Assembly: GCA_963836735.1 (NCBI GenBank) | Contig: CAWIKP010000012.1 | Location: 34,243 to 98,242 of the forward strand | From: JACCXG01 sp963836735 | Lineage (GTDB): Bacteria; Acidobacteriota; Vicinamibacteria; Vicinamibacterales; 2-12-FULL-66-21 | Direction of reading: 5' to 3' | Length of the DNA: 64,000 nt | Shown here: piece after piece, positions 47,323 through 57,024 of the stretch | Position numbering within the stretch: the first letter of the stretch is position 1 | Layout: each line of letters opens with the position of its first letter | Made by a program: the position numbers and the translations under genes | Notes under the pieces: model-generated | The model's input: the letters and a program-made list of their open reading frames with translations, nothing else | The model's database searches: none | What the model was told of the DNA's origin: nothing

Positions 47323-49117
47323 GCCGCTTTCTCCAGTCTGGCCTTGACGCCGGCGATCACGTGATGGGCGCTCATCGGGAACCCGCCGTAGTAGCGAACC
47401 GGCTCCAGCTTCTCGACCGCGACGCCGGTCTCGAGCTGCAGCAGGTTGCGAAGCTGCCCGTCGCGATTCTGCTCGACGATGAAGTTCACGTCGTGTCGCT
47501 CGAGGAAGGCGCCCACCTCGTCGCCGAAGGGGAAGCCCGCGGACGCGCATGTAGTTCACCGCGATGCCGTCGGCGGCGAGCCGGTCGAGCGCTTCGGTGC
47601 AGGCGGCATGACAGCCGCCGACCGTGACCAGCCCGACCCGGGCGCCCGCGGCCAGCTGCACGATCGGCTGGGGCACCGCACGCGCCGCGCGCTGGATCTT
47701 GCGATCGATCCGATCGATGACCTCGACGTATTCCTCGGAGTCCTCGGTGTAGGCGCCGAAGCGGTTGTGCCCCGAGCCTCGCGTGAAGTACGCCCCGCTC
47801 GGGTGCACGCCTGGAAGCGTCCGGGGCGCGATCCCGTCGCCATCCGCATCGATGTAGCGGGCGAAGGACTTGACCTCGTCCAGCTCCTCCGCCGAGAGCA
47901 CCTTGCCGCGGTCGGGCCGATAGTTGTCGTCCCAGGTGAGCTTCGGCACCATCCAGTCGTTCATGCCGATGTCCAGATCGGTGAGCACGAAGACCGGCGT
48001 CTGGAACCGCTCGGCGAGATCGAACGCGCTCGCGGCGAATTCGAAGGCCTCCCGGGGATCTCCGGGATAGATGCAGATGTGCCGGGTGTCGCCGTGCGAC
48101 GCATACGCGCACATCATCAGGTCGCATTGCTGCGTGCGGGTCGGCATGCCGGTGGAGGGTCCGGTGCGCTGCACGTCGAAGATCACCGCCGGAACCTCGG
48201 CGTAATACGCCAGCCCGATGAACTCGTTCATCAGCGAGATGCCCGGGCCCGGCGGTCGGCGTGAACGCGCGCGCGCCTGCCCACGACGCCCCGATCACCA
48301 TGCCGATCGCGGCGATCTCGTCCTCGGCCTGGAGAATCGCAAACCGGTTCCGACTGGTCTCGGGCTCGCGGCGATACTTCTGGCAGAACCCTTTGAAGGC
48401 TTCCATCAGCGACGTCGCCGGCGTAATCGGATACCACGCGCCGACCGTCGCCCCGGCGTAGAGGCAGCCGAGCGCCGCCGCGGTGTTGCCGTCGATCAGA
48501 ATCGAATCGCGGGTGAGATCCAGTGCCGACAGGTGAATCGGGAGCGGACAATCGAAGTGCGCCTTCGCGTAGTCGTAGCCGATGTCGACCGCCTGCCGGT
48601 TGGAGTCCATCAGCGCCGGCTTGCGCCCGTACCTTTCCTTGAGCAGCGCGCGGATCACGTCGGGATCCATGTTCAGCAGCGCCGCCAGCGCGCCGGCGTA
48701 CGCGATGTTCTTCATCAGGATCCGCTCGCGCATGCCGGAGAACCGTGCGTTGCACATCTCGGCGAGCGGGATGCCCAGATAGGTGATATCGGGCCGGAGC
48801 AGCCGCTGATCGAGCGGCCAGGTCGAGTCGTACAGCAGCCAGCCCCCGGAACGGACTTCGGCGACGTCCCGGCCGTAGGTGGCGGGATTGAGCGCCACCA
48901 TCAGGTCGAAATGAGGCGTCCTCGCGGTATAGCCGCGCTCGCTGACCCGGATCTCATACCAGGTCGGCAGCCCCTGAATGTTGGAAGGAAACACGTTCTT
49001 GCCGGTGACAGGAATGCCCATCCGGAAGATCGCCTGCATGATGAGCCCGTTGGCGGAGGCCGATCCGGTCCCGTTGGCGGTGGCGATCTTGAACGCGAAG
49101 TCGTTGGTCTGGTTCAT
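47319..49117 (-). CDS. korA: 2-oxoacid:ferredoxin oxidoreductase, fused gamma-alpha subunit (KorA-like; two frameshifts)
   Basis: The start at 49117 gives the gamma domain (about 1-190: NGTGSASANGLIMQAIFRMG; VALNPATYGRDVAEVRSGG). The alpha domain follows, with GATVGAWYPITPATSLMEAF and AEDEIAAIGMVIGASWAGAR. One extra base near 48243 lies within PGISLMNEFIGLAYYAE. The frame then runs through PAVIFDVQRTGPSTGMPTRT to VGGCHAACTEALDRL. A second extra base near 47535 precedes FLERHDVNFIVEQNRDGQLR. Reconstructed length is about 599 residues, matching KorA with fused gamma. It is coupled to korB. Confidence 0.9.
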
Positions 49118-49120
49118 AAA

Positions 49121-49251
49121 GTCGAAACAGCTTCCAGCTCCCAGCTTCCAGCTTCCAGCGGCTCGGGAGTGACATCGCCCGGCCGCTGACGACACCGAGA
49201 ATCCGGAGCTCTGAGCTGGCAACTGGAAGCTGGAAGCTGGCAACTTTCGAC
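49121..49251. repeat. Inverted element with CTTCCAG/CTGGAAG heptamer arms
   Basis: The left arm (49121-49158) starts GTCGAAA and continues as CTTCCAG, CTCCCAG, CTTCCAG, CTTCCAG. The right arm (49211-49251) has CTGGAAG, CTGGAAG, CTGGCAA and ends TTTCGAC. An 18-base stretch is perfectly complementary. It lies four bases upstream of the korA ATG, in the gap behind the GltD-like gene. Confidence 0.87.
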
Positions 49252-49261
49252 GTCAGTTCCC

Positions 49262-51067
49262 TCACACCGCCATCAACGGAATCACCGTGGCCCCGGCATA
49301 CGGAATCTGGAGCGCGAACTTCCGCATGTCCCATGCGTAGGTCGGGCAGCGCTCCGCGCACAGACCGCAGTGCAGGCAGATGTTCTCGTCCTTGGCCATC
49401 ACCCGGCCGGTCTGCTTGAGCGCGCTGGAGGCGTAGAGCGGCTGATCGAGATTGAGCGCCGGCGCCGAGGAACTGCGTCCGCATCTCCGGCTCGGGCAGG
49501 CTCGGGGTAATGGTGAGGCAGTCCACCGGACAGATATCGACGCAGGCATCGCACTCGATGCAGAGCGATTCGGTGAAGTGGGTCTGCACGTCGCAGTTCA
49601 GGCACCGCTCCACTTCCGCCGTGGTCTGCTCCAGCGAGAAGCCCTTTTCCACTTCCGTGGTCATGCTCTGGAAGCGGATGCGCAGATCCACGTGCTTCAT
49701 CTTCTGGCGCGGAGCGTGGTCGTAGTTGTTGCTGTACGCCCACTGATGCAGCCCCATCTTGGTGCTCGTGAGCGTCTGGCCCTGCGGCGGCCGCTCGGTG
49801 ACCGGAATGCCCTGGCAGTAGTTGTGGATGGAGATGGCCGCCTGATGGCCGTGCTCCACCGCCCAGATGATGTTCGCGGGACCGAACGCGGCGTCGCCGC
49901 CGAAGAAGACTCCGGGGCGCGTGGACATGAACGTGGTCTTGTCGACGACCGGCATGTCCCACTTCCCGAACTCGAGCCCGATGTTGCGCTCGATGAACGG
50001 AAACGCGTTGTCCTGCCCGATGGCGAGCACCACCGTGTCGCACGGCAGAATCTCGCGGCCGATGACCTCCTGCTTGAGGCCCTGTGTCGGTCTCGACCGA
50101 CTGGAACTTGTCGAACTCCATCCCGGTCAGCTTGCCGTTCTCGATGATGAAGCGGACCGGCTGGAGGTTCTCGATGATGTCCACGCCTTCTTCTTCGGCG
50201 TCCTCGAGCTCCCAGGGCGACGCCTTGAAGTACTTGCGGGTCTTGCGGGCGATGACCTTGACCGTCGGTCGCGCCGAGCCGCTTCGCCGAGCGGCAGCAA
50301 TCCATCGCGGTATTGCCGACACCGATAATCAGCACGCGCTTGCCGACCGAGTCGACGTGACCGAAATGGATCGACTCGAGCCACTCGATGCCGATGAAGA
50401 TCTGGTCGGTCTCGTGACGGCCGGGAATCTCGAGCTCCTTGCCTTTCGGCGCGCCGCTGCCGACGAACACCGCATCGTATTCGCCGGAATCGAGCAGGGC
50501 GCCGAGGCTGTTCACGGGCGAGTCGTAGCGGACGTCCACGCCCATGTCCGTGATGTAGGCGATCTCTTCGTCCAGCACTTCTTCCGGCAGCCGGAATGCG
50601 GGGATGTTGATGCGCATCAGCCCGCCCGGACGCGGCAGCTTCTCGAAGATCGTCACCGAGTAGCCGAGCGGCATCAGGTCGTTGGCCACGGTCAGCGACG
50701 CCGGCCCGGCGCCGATCAGCGCGACTTTCTTGCCGTTCTTCTCGTCGGGCGCCTTCGGCAGCAGGTGCCGGACTTCGCCGCGATGGTCCGCGGCGACTCG
50801 CTTCAAGCGGCAGATGGCGACCGGTTTCCCGTCGATGCGGCCACGCCGGCAGGCGGGCTCGCACGGACGGTCGCAGGTCCGGCCGAGAATGCCGGGAAAC
50901 ACGTTCGACTCGCGATTCACCATGTAAGCCTCGGTGAACCGCCCCTGCGCGATCAGTCGGATGTACTCGGGAACGTTGGTGTGGGCGGGACACGCCCACT
51001 GACAGTCAACGACGCGATGGTAGTAGTCCGGATGCCCGACGTTGGTAGGCTGCATGCAAGAGGCCAT
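49262..51067 (-). CDS. GltD-like FAD/NAD(P) oxidoreductase with ferredoxin clusters (three frameshifts)
   Basis: Flavo-iron-sulfur protein resembling the small subunit of glutamate synthase with a C-terminal ferredoxin extension. The N-terminal Fe-S domain has ACPAHTNVPEYIRLIAQGRF and GRTCDRPCEPACRRGRIDG. Nucleotide motifs are VALIGAGPASLTVAND (FAD) and VLIIGVGNTAMDCCRSAKR (NAD(P)). At the C-terminus two 4Fe-4S motifs appear (CIECDACVDICPVDC; CLHCGLCAERCP). Breaks lie near 50275, 50090 and 49466. Reconstructed length is about 600 residues. It lies immediately upstream of korA-korB, so it probably carries electrons between ferredoxin level and NAD(P). Confidence 0.88.
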
Positions 51068-51111
51068 TATAGGGCAATCGCGGCAAAGCGTTGGAAGTCG
51101 CGGGATGGCTA

Positions 51112-51232
51112 GGCTCGGGGCTCGGGGCTCGGGGCTCGGGGAGCTCGGGGTAATCAGAGGCAACGAGCAAATCGGCAGGGCTTCGACCCCGCCATTCGAC
51201 TTTCAGCTCGAATCCCGAGCCCCGAGCCCCGG
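51112..51232. repeat. Inverted element, GGGGCTC arms, partial CAGAGGCAACGAG core
   Basis: Left arm 51112-51150 and right arm 51214-51232 are complementary GGGGCTC heptamer runs. CAGAGGCAACGAG (51155-51167) is shared with the cores at 29982 and 52584, but the matching CGTTGCC side is replaced by a different stem (GGCAGGG-CTTCG-ACCCCGCC). It fills the gap between the sugar isomerase stop and the GltD-like start. Confidence 0.85.
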
Positions 51233-51239
51233 ACAAGCG

Positions 51240-52500
51240 TCAGACCGCAATCGCCGGCGCCGTCAGCGCGGCGAGCACTTCCTTGTAGAGATACTTCGCG
51301 CCCTCCACGCCGTTCAGCGGCCCTTCCTCGTACTCGAGCGCGAAGGTGCCCTTGAAGCCGCCGGCGAGCATGATGCGCACCGATCGCTGCACGTCGTTCC
51401 TGTCGCCCCAGCGGTCCCAGTACTTGGCGTGCACGTTGGTGTGCGGCGTACGGCGCGAGCGCCTTGAGGCCGTGGAAGAGCATGTACTCGTGCTCCCAGT
51501 TGCAGAAGTCGGGAGACGCCTCGCAGTACGGGTGGTTCACCTCGTCGAGGATGATGCGGATGTTCTGCGGATCGGCCGCCAGGCCCCAGTGGTTCTCGAT
51601 GGTGACCTTGATGCCGAGGTTGCCGCCGTAGTCCGCCATCTCCTTGTACGACTCGATCGCGGCCTTCAGCATCGGGACGATGTCGACGTTGCGGGGGTAG
51701 CCGTCGCCGGGACCGCGCGGGATGGCGTTCGGCCGGATGCCCGGGCCGAGCGCGGACGTGGAGTTCATGCGCATCGACTTCACGCCGAGCACCGCGCAGC
51801 CCTCGAGCCACTTCTTGCGCGATCTCGACACCAGCCTTGCGCGGCGTCCTCGTCCGGTCCGGCGAGATTGGTCGGCGCGTTGTTCGAGATGTGCTGGCAC
51901 TTGACGCCGGTCTTCGCCATGACGCCGGCCAGGCGATCGAGCCACTTGCGCGCCGGAGGGCGTCGACGGATCGAACGTGCGCCCGGCGAACATGCTGTCG
52001 TCGGTGACGTCCCCGAACAGCCCCGAGAACAGGTCCATGTGCGTCACGCCCGGGAACGTGTCCTTCGTGAACTGCGGGAAGTCCAGCATCGTGATCTCGC
52101 CGTACTTCGCCTTCATCTGTTCCGGCGACCAGCCGCCGTTGGCTGGAGAACGCTGAACGATCGGCGCGGCGTCACCGCCCCTGCCCGCTGCCGGCGCGCG
52201 GCGCCTGGGTCGCGCCGGCCTGCGCTCCTGGTGCTGGCGGGGCTGCCGCCGGCGCCTCCCGGCGCCGCGCCGCGGCCCACCGCCGCCGCCCCGCCCCGCG
52301 CCCCCGCGCGCTGCTTGAAAATCGATCGAATCGGCCACGTGCACGACGCAAGGCGCATCGAGCCGATCCTTGTCGGTCTTGAACTGCGCCAGCGCCCGCT
52401 CGGCCGGCGTCAGCGCCACACCCGCCGCCGTGAGCCCCGCACCCGCGACCCGGATGAAATTGCGTCGATCAATACCCTTGTCGGTCTGCTGTTCTTCCAT
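51240..52500 (-). CDS. Tat-exported sugar phosphate isomerase/epimerase-like protein (frameshifted)
   Basis: A TIM-barrel AP-endonuclease-2-type fold protein. The N-terminus carries a twin-arginine signal (DRRNFIRVAGAGLTAAGVAL), so it is exported folded. Barrel blocks are MDLFSGLFGDVTDD, KCQHISNNAPTNLAG, ALGVKSMRMNSTS-like sequence, KVTIENHWGLAADPQNIRII, FCNWEHEYMLFHGLKALAPY and VHAKYWDRWGDRNDVQRSVR. Glu and His residues in these blocks would bind a divalent metal. Extra bases near 51948, 51817 and 51444 break the frame. A Gly/Arg/Pro-rich insertion lies near 52180-52320. Substrate unknown. Confidence 0.82.
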
Positions 52501-52543
52501 CTCGTTGCCCTCGAGCGTGCATCATATCGCGTCGCGTCGGCTA

Positions 52544-52672
52544 CGGGGCTCGGGGCTCGGGCCGGGCCGGCGGACCGGTGTACCAGAGGCAACGAGCCGC
52601 TGGGATCTGCCACCGTTGCCATCTGAGTACACCGGCTCTGCCGAGCCCCGAGCCCCGAGCCCCAGCCCCGAG
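52544..52672. repeat. Inverted element, GGGGCTC arms with CAGAGGCAACG inner hairpin (second copy)
   Basis: Left arm 52544-52563 and right arm 52641-52672 are GGGGCTC heptamer runs. The inner hairpin pairs ACCGGTGTACCAGAGGCAACG (52574-52594 with one extra base) with 52614-52635 around the 19-base loop AGCCGCTGGGATCTGCCAC. The core differs from 29970-30035 at only a few positions. It lies in the divergent gap upstream of pilT. Confidence 0.9.
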
Positions 52673-52690
52673 TCTGGTACTCTGACTTCC

Positions 52691-53851
52691 ATGACCACTG
52701 GCGCACAGAATCCTCCGCCGCCCGCCGACGGGCGACACCGTGGCCCCTGCGCCGGCGATTCCGACACAGGCGTTGATCACGGCGATGCTCGATTCCGGCA
52801 AGGGCATCAGCGATCTCGTGTTTTCTCCGGGACGCCCTCCGCAGGTCGAGAAACAGGGGCAGCTGACGCCGGTCGCCTTCCGTCGCTGTCGACGCTTCGG
52901 CCGGAAGACACGGCGAGAATTGCCGGCGAGCTCCTGCGGGGCAACGAAACAGCGCTTCGCACGCTCAAGGAACAGGGGGCGTGCGACTTGTCGTACTCGC
53001 TGCCGGAGCGCGGCCGGTTCCGCGTGAACATCTTCAAGCAGCGCGGCTCGTTTGCCATCATCATGCGGGTCATCGCGGGGAAGATTCCGACGCTCGCCGA
53101 GCTGCAGCTGCCGCCCGTCCTGGCGGAGATGGCGACGCTGAAAAACGGCATCGTCCTGGTGACCGGGCCGACCGGATCGGGGAAATCCTCCACGCTGGCG
53201 GCGATCATCGATCTCATCAACGACACACGCGCCGAGCACATCCTCACCATCGAGGATCCGATCGAGTTCCTCCACTACCACAAGAAGGCCACGATCCATC
53301 AGCGCGAGCTCCACAGCGATACGCCGACGTTCGCGGCCGCGCTGAAGGCTGCCCTTCGTCAGGCGCCGAAAGTGATCCTGGTCGGCGAGATGCGCGATCG
53401 GGAGACCATCGAAATCGCGCTGACCGCCGCAGAGACCGGGCACCTGGTGTTCTCGACCCTGCACACGATCGACGCCTCGAAGACAGTGGACCGGATCATC
53501 GGCACCTTCGACGCCGGCGATCAGCAGGCCGTGCGGACGCGCCTGGCCAATTCATTCCGCTACATCGTGTCGCAGCGTCTCGTGCCGACGAAAGCCGGCG
53601 GCCGGGTGGCTGTGCTGGAGATCCTGAAGGCGACGATGCGGACGCGCGAGTACCTCGAGCGTGGCGAGGCCGAGGGAAAGACGCTGCTCGATGCCATGCG
53701 CGACGGCGAGCTCGATGGCATGCAGCACTTCGATGGTGAGCTGGAGAAGCTGCTGCGGGCCGACGCCATCAGCCGGGCGACCGCCCTCCTCTACGCCACC
53801 AACCAGGGCAACCTGCAGCTGCAGATTGCCGACATTCCGTCCGACGCCTGA
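52691..53851 (+). CDS. PilT-like type IV pilus retraction ATPase (two compensating frameshifts)
   Basis: Hexameric AAA-type secretion ATPase. After two compensating breaks near 52735 and 52885 the N-domain reads ALITAMLDSGKGISDLVFSP. Then follow LPERGRFRVNIFKQRGSFAI, Walker A VTGPTGSGKSSTLAAIIDL, the Asp box IEDPIEFLHYHKKATIHQRE, Walker B VILVGEMRDRET and the His box STLHTIDASKTVDRII. Length is about 386 residues. No other pilus genes are in the window. PilT/PilU paralogues are often unlinked, so the exact role (T versus U) is not resolved. Confidence 0.9.
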   Translation: MTTGAQNPPPPADGRHRGPCAGDSDTGVDHGDARFRQGHQRSRVFSGTPSAGRETGAADAGRLPSLSTLRPEDTARIAGELLRGNETALRTLKEQGACDLSYSLPERGRFRVNIFKQRGSFAIIMRVIAGKIPTLAELQLPPVLAEMATLKNGIVLVTGPTGSGKSSTLAAIIDLINDTRAEHILTIEDPIEFLHYHKKATIHQRELHSDTPTFAAALKAALRQAPKVILVGEMRDRETIEIALTAAETGHLVFSTLHTIDASKTVDRIIGTFDAGDQQAVRTRLANSFRYIVSQRLVPTKAGGRVAVLEILKATMRTREYLERGEAEGKTLLDAMRDGELDGMQHFDGELEKLLRADAISRATALLYATNQGNLQLQIADIPSDA

Positions 53852-53931
53852 CGCGAAGGGCCGCGCCCTGGACGATATAATTCGCGGTTCAGGAGACCTG
53901 AGAGTGCCGAACCCTTCGAGATACAGCGCGT

Positions 53932-54865
53932 GTGCCGCTGTCGTGTGTGATGGTGTCGACCGTCGTGCTCGTGCGCGCCGCGCAGGCACCTCAGCAGCCG
54001 CCCCCGCCGACTCCCCCGCCGCAAACAGCGCCCGCGCAGCCGCCAGCCGGCGGACGCCAGGGCGGGGGGCGTGGTCGAGGGACAGCAGCAGCCGGGGACA
54101 TTCCCCGCGCAGCAGCGCCCGCCCGGCGATCCCGCGCTGATCGAGCGCGGCAAGTCGGTCTATTCCGCGACCTGCACCGCCTGTCACGGCGCCGACTTGC
54201 GCGGCGGTCAGCTGGGAGGCCCGAATCTGCTCCGCTCGCTCGTGGTGTTGAACGATCAGCAGGGCGAGCTGATCACGCCGATCGTCCGCGGCAGCCGCGC
54301 CGAGCGCGGCATGCCGCCGCTGCCGCTGTCGGACGACGACGTGCGCGCGGTCGCCGAATACATCCACAGCGTGCTGGCCACGTCGGGCCGCCAGGGTGGA
54401 CCTCCCGGAATTGCGGCGCCGGCCCCGGATATCGTGGTCGGCGATGCCACCGCCGGTCAGGCGTACTTCGCGGCGAAGTGCGGCTCGTGTCACTCCCCCA
54501 CCGGTGATTTGCAGGGGATCGCCACGAGAATTCCCGATCCGAAGACATTGCAGACCACGTGGGTCTCGGGCGGCGCCGTCGGCGGACGCGGCAGGGGCGC
54601 GTCGTCCAGTGGCGCGCCGCGCAAGCCGGTCACCGTGACGGTGACCACACCGACGGGCGAGAAGGTCAACGGCCGCCTGATGCGGATCGATCATTTCATC
54701 GTGACGCTGGCGCTCGAGGACGGCACGGTCCGCAGTTTCCGGCGAACCGGCGACTCGCCCAGGGTCGAGATCCAGGACCCGCTCGCGGGTCACAAGGCCC
54801 TGTTCAGCGTGCTGACCGAAAAAGACATTCACGACACGACCGCATACCTGGTGACCTTGAAATGA
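53932..54865 (+). CDS. Diheme cytochrome c, partner of the quinoprotein (one frameshift)
   Basis: Periplasmic c-type cytochrome. A signal-like segment (SCVMVSTVVLVRAAQAP) and a Pro/Gly-rich linker are separated by a frame break near 54068 from the cytochrome frame. The heme sites are CTACH (RGKSVYSATCTACHGADLRG) and CGSCH (AYFAAKCGSCHSPTGDLQG). The C-terminal part (VTVTVTTPTGEKVNGRLMRI) looks like a small beta domain. The stop overlaps the quinoprotein start (ATGA). The pair probably passes electrons from PQQ to the respiratory chain. The start codon is uncertain. Confidence 0.85.
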
Positions 54866-56550
54866 CGTCCAAGCGATTGCTGTACACGGCGCCGTTCGTT
54901 CTGGCCTCTGCGGTGCTCGCGGCCCAGGGCCGCGGGCTCGATCCCGCCGACCTGCTGAAGCCGCTCGGCGACTCGTGGCCGACCTACTCCGGCGACTACA
55001 GCGGCAAACGGTATAGCTCGCTGAAACAGATCAACCAGACAACCGTGAAGTCGCTCACGCTCGCATGGACGGTGCGGCTGATCGACGGCCCCGGCGGGGG
55101 ATTTGGCGGGCGCGGTGTGATCGTTGGCGGCGAGGGCAAGGGAGACTGGCCGATTCAGCCCGACGGGACCATCAAGGGCACGCCGCTGCTGGTGAACGAC
55201 ACGCTCTACGTCACCACGCCCGACAACGCCTGGGCACTGGATGCGCGCGACGGCCGCGAGCTCTGGCACTACTTCTGGAAGACGAGAGGTGGAACGCACA
55301 TCGCGAACCGCGGCTTCGGGATGTGGAAGGACTACCTCTACATGGAGACGCCCGACAATTACCTCGTCTCCCTCGAAGCGAAGACCGGCAAGGAACGCTG
55401 GCACAAGGAGATCGCCTCGTTCAACGAGCAGTACTTCTCGACGATGGCGCCGATCGTCGTGGGGAATCACGTCCTCGCGGGCACCGGGAACGATCTGGAC
55501 ACGCCGGGCTTCCTGCAGTCGTTCGATCCGGAGACCGGCGAGCTGCAGTGGAAGTTCTATACGGTCCCGATGAAGGAAGGCGATCCCGGTCTCGACACCT
55601 GGCCCAGCCTCGACGCGGCGCGCCATGGTGGCGCGCAGCCGTGGCTGCCCGGCGTCTACGATCCGGAGACCAAGCTCTATATCTTCGGCACCGGCAATCC
55701 AACGCCGGCCTTCACCCAGGGACGCGGCGAAGGGGACAACCTCTTTACGAGCTCCTTGGTCGCGGTGAACGTCGACACCGGCAAGATGGCCTGGTACTTC
55801 CAGACGTCCCCCCACGACATGCACGACTGGGACTCGGCCCAGACGCCGATCCTGCTCGATGCGGTGGTGAACGGCAAGCGTCGCAAGCTGGTCTCGACTG
55901 CCGCGCGCAACGGCTACTTCTACACCGTGGATCGCGTCACCGGCGAACACGTCGTGACGACGAAGTACGGCACCGCCACGAACTGGGGTCTGGGTTTGAG
56001 GCCCGACGGGACGGTGAAGCGCAACAACGACAAGAACCCGTCGATCCCGGGCTCGCTCGTCTCACCGACGCCTGGTGGCACGATCAACTGGGAACCGCCC
56101 GCCTACAACCCCGACACCGGCCTGTTCTACGTGGCGGAGCGCAATGGCTTCTCGCTGATCTACCTGACTGAAACCGACCCCCGCGGCTCGATGGGCCTCG
56201 GCGGCGTCGAGCGGCCCACGGTCGGCGGCATCGGCAGCTTCCTGACGGCGATCGATCCCAGGAACGGCAAGGTTGCGTGGCGCGAGCAGTATCCGTTCGT
56301 CGGCGAAGGCGGGGGCGGCGGCGGCCTGCTGACGACGGCCGGCGGCCTGGTGTTCGGAGGCGACGCCGGCGGCAACATCGTCGCCTACAACGCCACCACG
56401 GGGAAGCCGATCTGGCACTCGCATATCGGCAACGTCAGCAACCCGCCGATCACCTACATGCTCGATGGGCGCCAGCACCTGCTGGTCGCGACCGGCAACG
56501 TGCTCTACGCGTTCGTCCTCTACGATCCACCGGTCACACGGACGCGCTAG
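54862..56550 (+). CDS. PQQ-dependent quinoprotein dehydrogenase, cysteine-free type
   Basis: A 562-residue eight-bladed propeller with signal peptide (LLYTAPFVLASAVLAAQG). Early blades carry DSWPTYSGDYSGKRYSSLKQ, GTPLLVNDTLYVTTPDNAWA and LDARDGRELWHYF, W-motif style. PHDMHDWDSAQTPILLDAVV holds the catalytic-site aspartate (HDWD). The position two residues later is Ala, not the extra Asp of lanthanide XoxF enzymes. No cysteine is present, so the vicinal disulfide of methanol dehydrogenases is absent. It resembles a quinoprotein group I associate with Acidobacteria. Substrate unknown. Coupled to the cytochrome gene. Confidence 0.9.
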   Translation: MTSKRLLYTAPFVLASAVLAAQGRGLDPADLLKPLGDSWPTYSGDYSGKRYSSLKQINQTTVKSLTLAWTVRLIDGPGGGFGGRGVIVGGEGKGDWPIQPDGTIKGTPLLVNDTLYVTTPDNAWALDARDGRELWHYFWKTRGGTHIANRGFGMWKDYLYMETPDNYLVSLEAKTGKERWHKEIASFNEQYFSTMAPIVVGNHVLAGTGNDLDTPGFLQSFDPETGELQWKFYTVPMKEGDPGLDTWPSLDAARHGGAQPWLPGVYDPETKLYIFGTGNPTPAFTQGRGEGDNLFTSSLVAVNVDTGKMAWYFQTSPHDMHDWDSAQTPILLDAVVNGKRRKLVSTAARNGYFYTVDRVTGEHVVTTKYGTATNWGLGLRPDGTVKRNNDKNPSIPGSLVSPTPGGTINWEPPAYNPDTGLFYVAERNGFSLIYLTETDPRGSMGLGGVERPTVGGIGSFLTAIDPRNGKVAWREQYPFVGEGGGGGGLLTTAGGLVFGGDAGGNIVAYNATTGKPIWHSHIGNVSNPPITYMLDGRQHLLVATGNVLYAFVLYDPPVTRTR

Positions 56551-57024
56551 GTAGGCGGTTTCTCGAGCGCGCGCTACAAGCCGCCGAGGCGAATCATTCC
56601 CAGCGACTACACGCCCTGGCTCTGGCTCTTCTCCTGCCTGCTGTTGCTGCGCGTTCTCGGCCAACTCGTCGTCGTGCTGCGCGCGCCCCGATGGCTGCCG
56701 CCGATGGACGAGTGGCAGTCAGGGCTGCTCCACTACCCGGTCCTCCTGCTCGGCCAGATCCTCGTTCTGAGCATCATGTTCTGGATCTGCGCGGACTTCA
56801 GTCGCGGGCAGGGCATGTTCGTGCAGCCCTATCCCGGGCGCGGCAAGTATGTACTGTGGCTCAGTTACCTTTATTTCGGCGGGATGGTGCTTCGCTATGT
56901 GATCTGGATGTGGCGCCGACCCGATCAACGCTGGTTCGGCCGCACCATTCCGATCATCTTCCACTGCATCGTGGCGGCGTTTCTCTTCACGTTCGGGACG
57001 TACCACGTCAGGCTGGGTGGGTGA
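56551..57024 (+). CDS. Small polytopic membrane protein downstream of the quinoprotein
   Basis: No family recognised. The open frame continues directly after the quinoprotein stop and reads YKPPRRIIPSDYTPWLWLFS, then LLLLRVLGQLVVVLRAPRW, HYPVLLLGQILVLSIMFWIC, VLWLSYLYFGGMVLRYVIWM and TIPIIFHCIVAAFLFTFGTY, about four to five helices. There is no ATG or GTG upstream of residue TTG at 56644, so the true start may use a rare codon or be hidden by a frame break. It may anchor or serve the cytochrome/quinoprotein pair. The 3' end overlaps the convergent FMO-like gene by 17 bases. Confidence 0.65.
   Translation, partial: VGGFSSARYKPPRRIIPSDYTPWLWLFSCLLLLRVLGQLVVVLRAPRWLPPMDEWQSGLLHYPVLLLGQILVLSIMFWICADFSRGQGMFVQPYPGRGKYVLWLSYLYFGGMVLRYVIWMWRRPDQRWFGRTIPIIFHCIVAAFLFTFGTYHVRLGG

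Noticed and set aside
47319..49117. Alpha and beta oxidoreductase subunits as one fused protein (a 654-codon frame crosses the junction)
   Set aside because: The crossing frame arises from the break near 47535. The true alpha C-terminus is in another frame and its stop overlaps a GTG start for beta.
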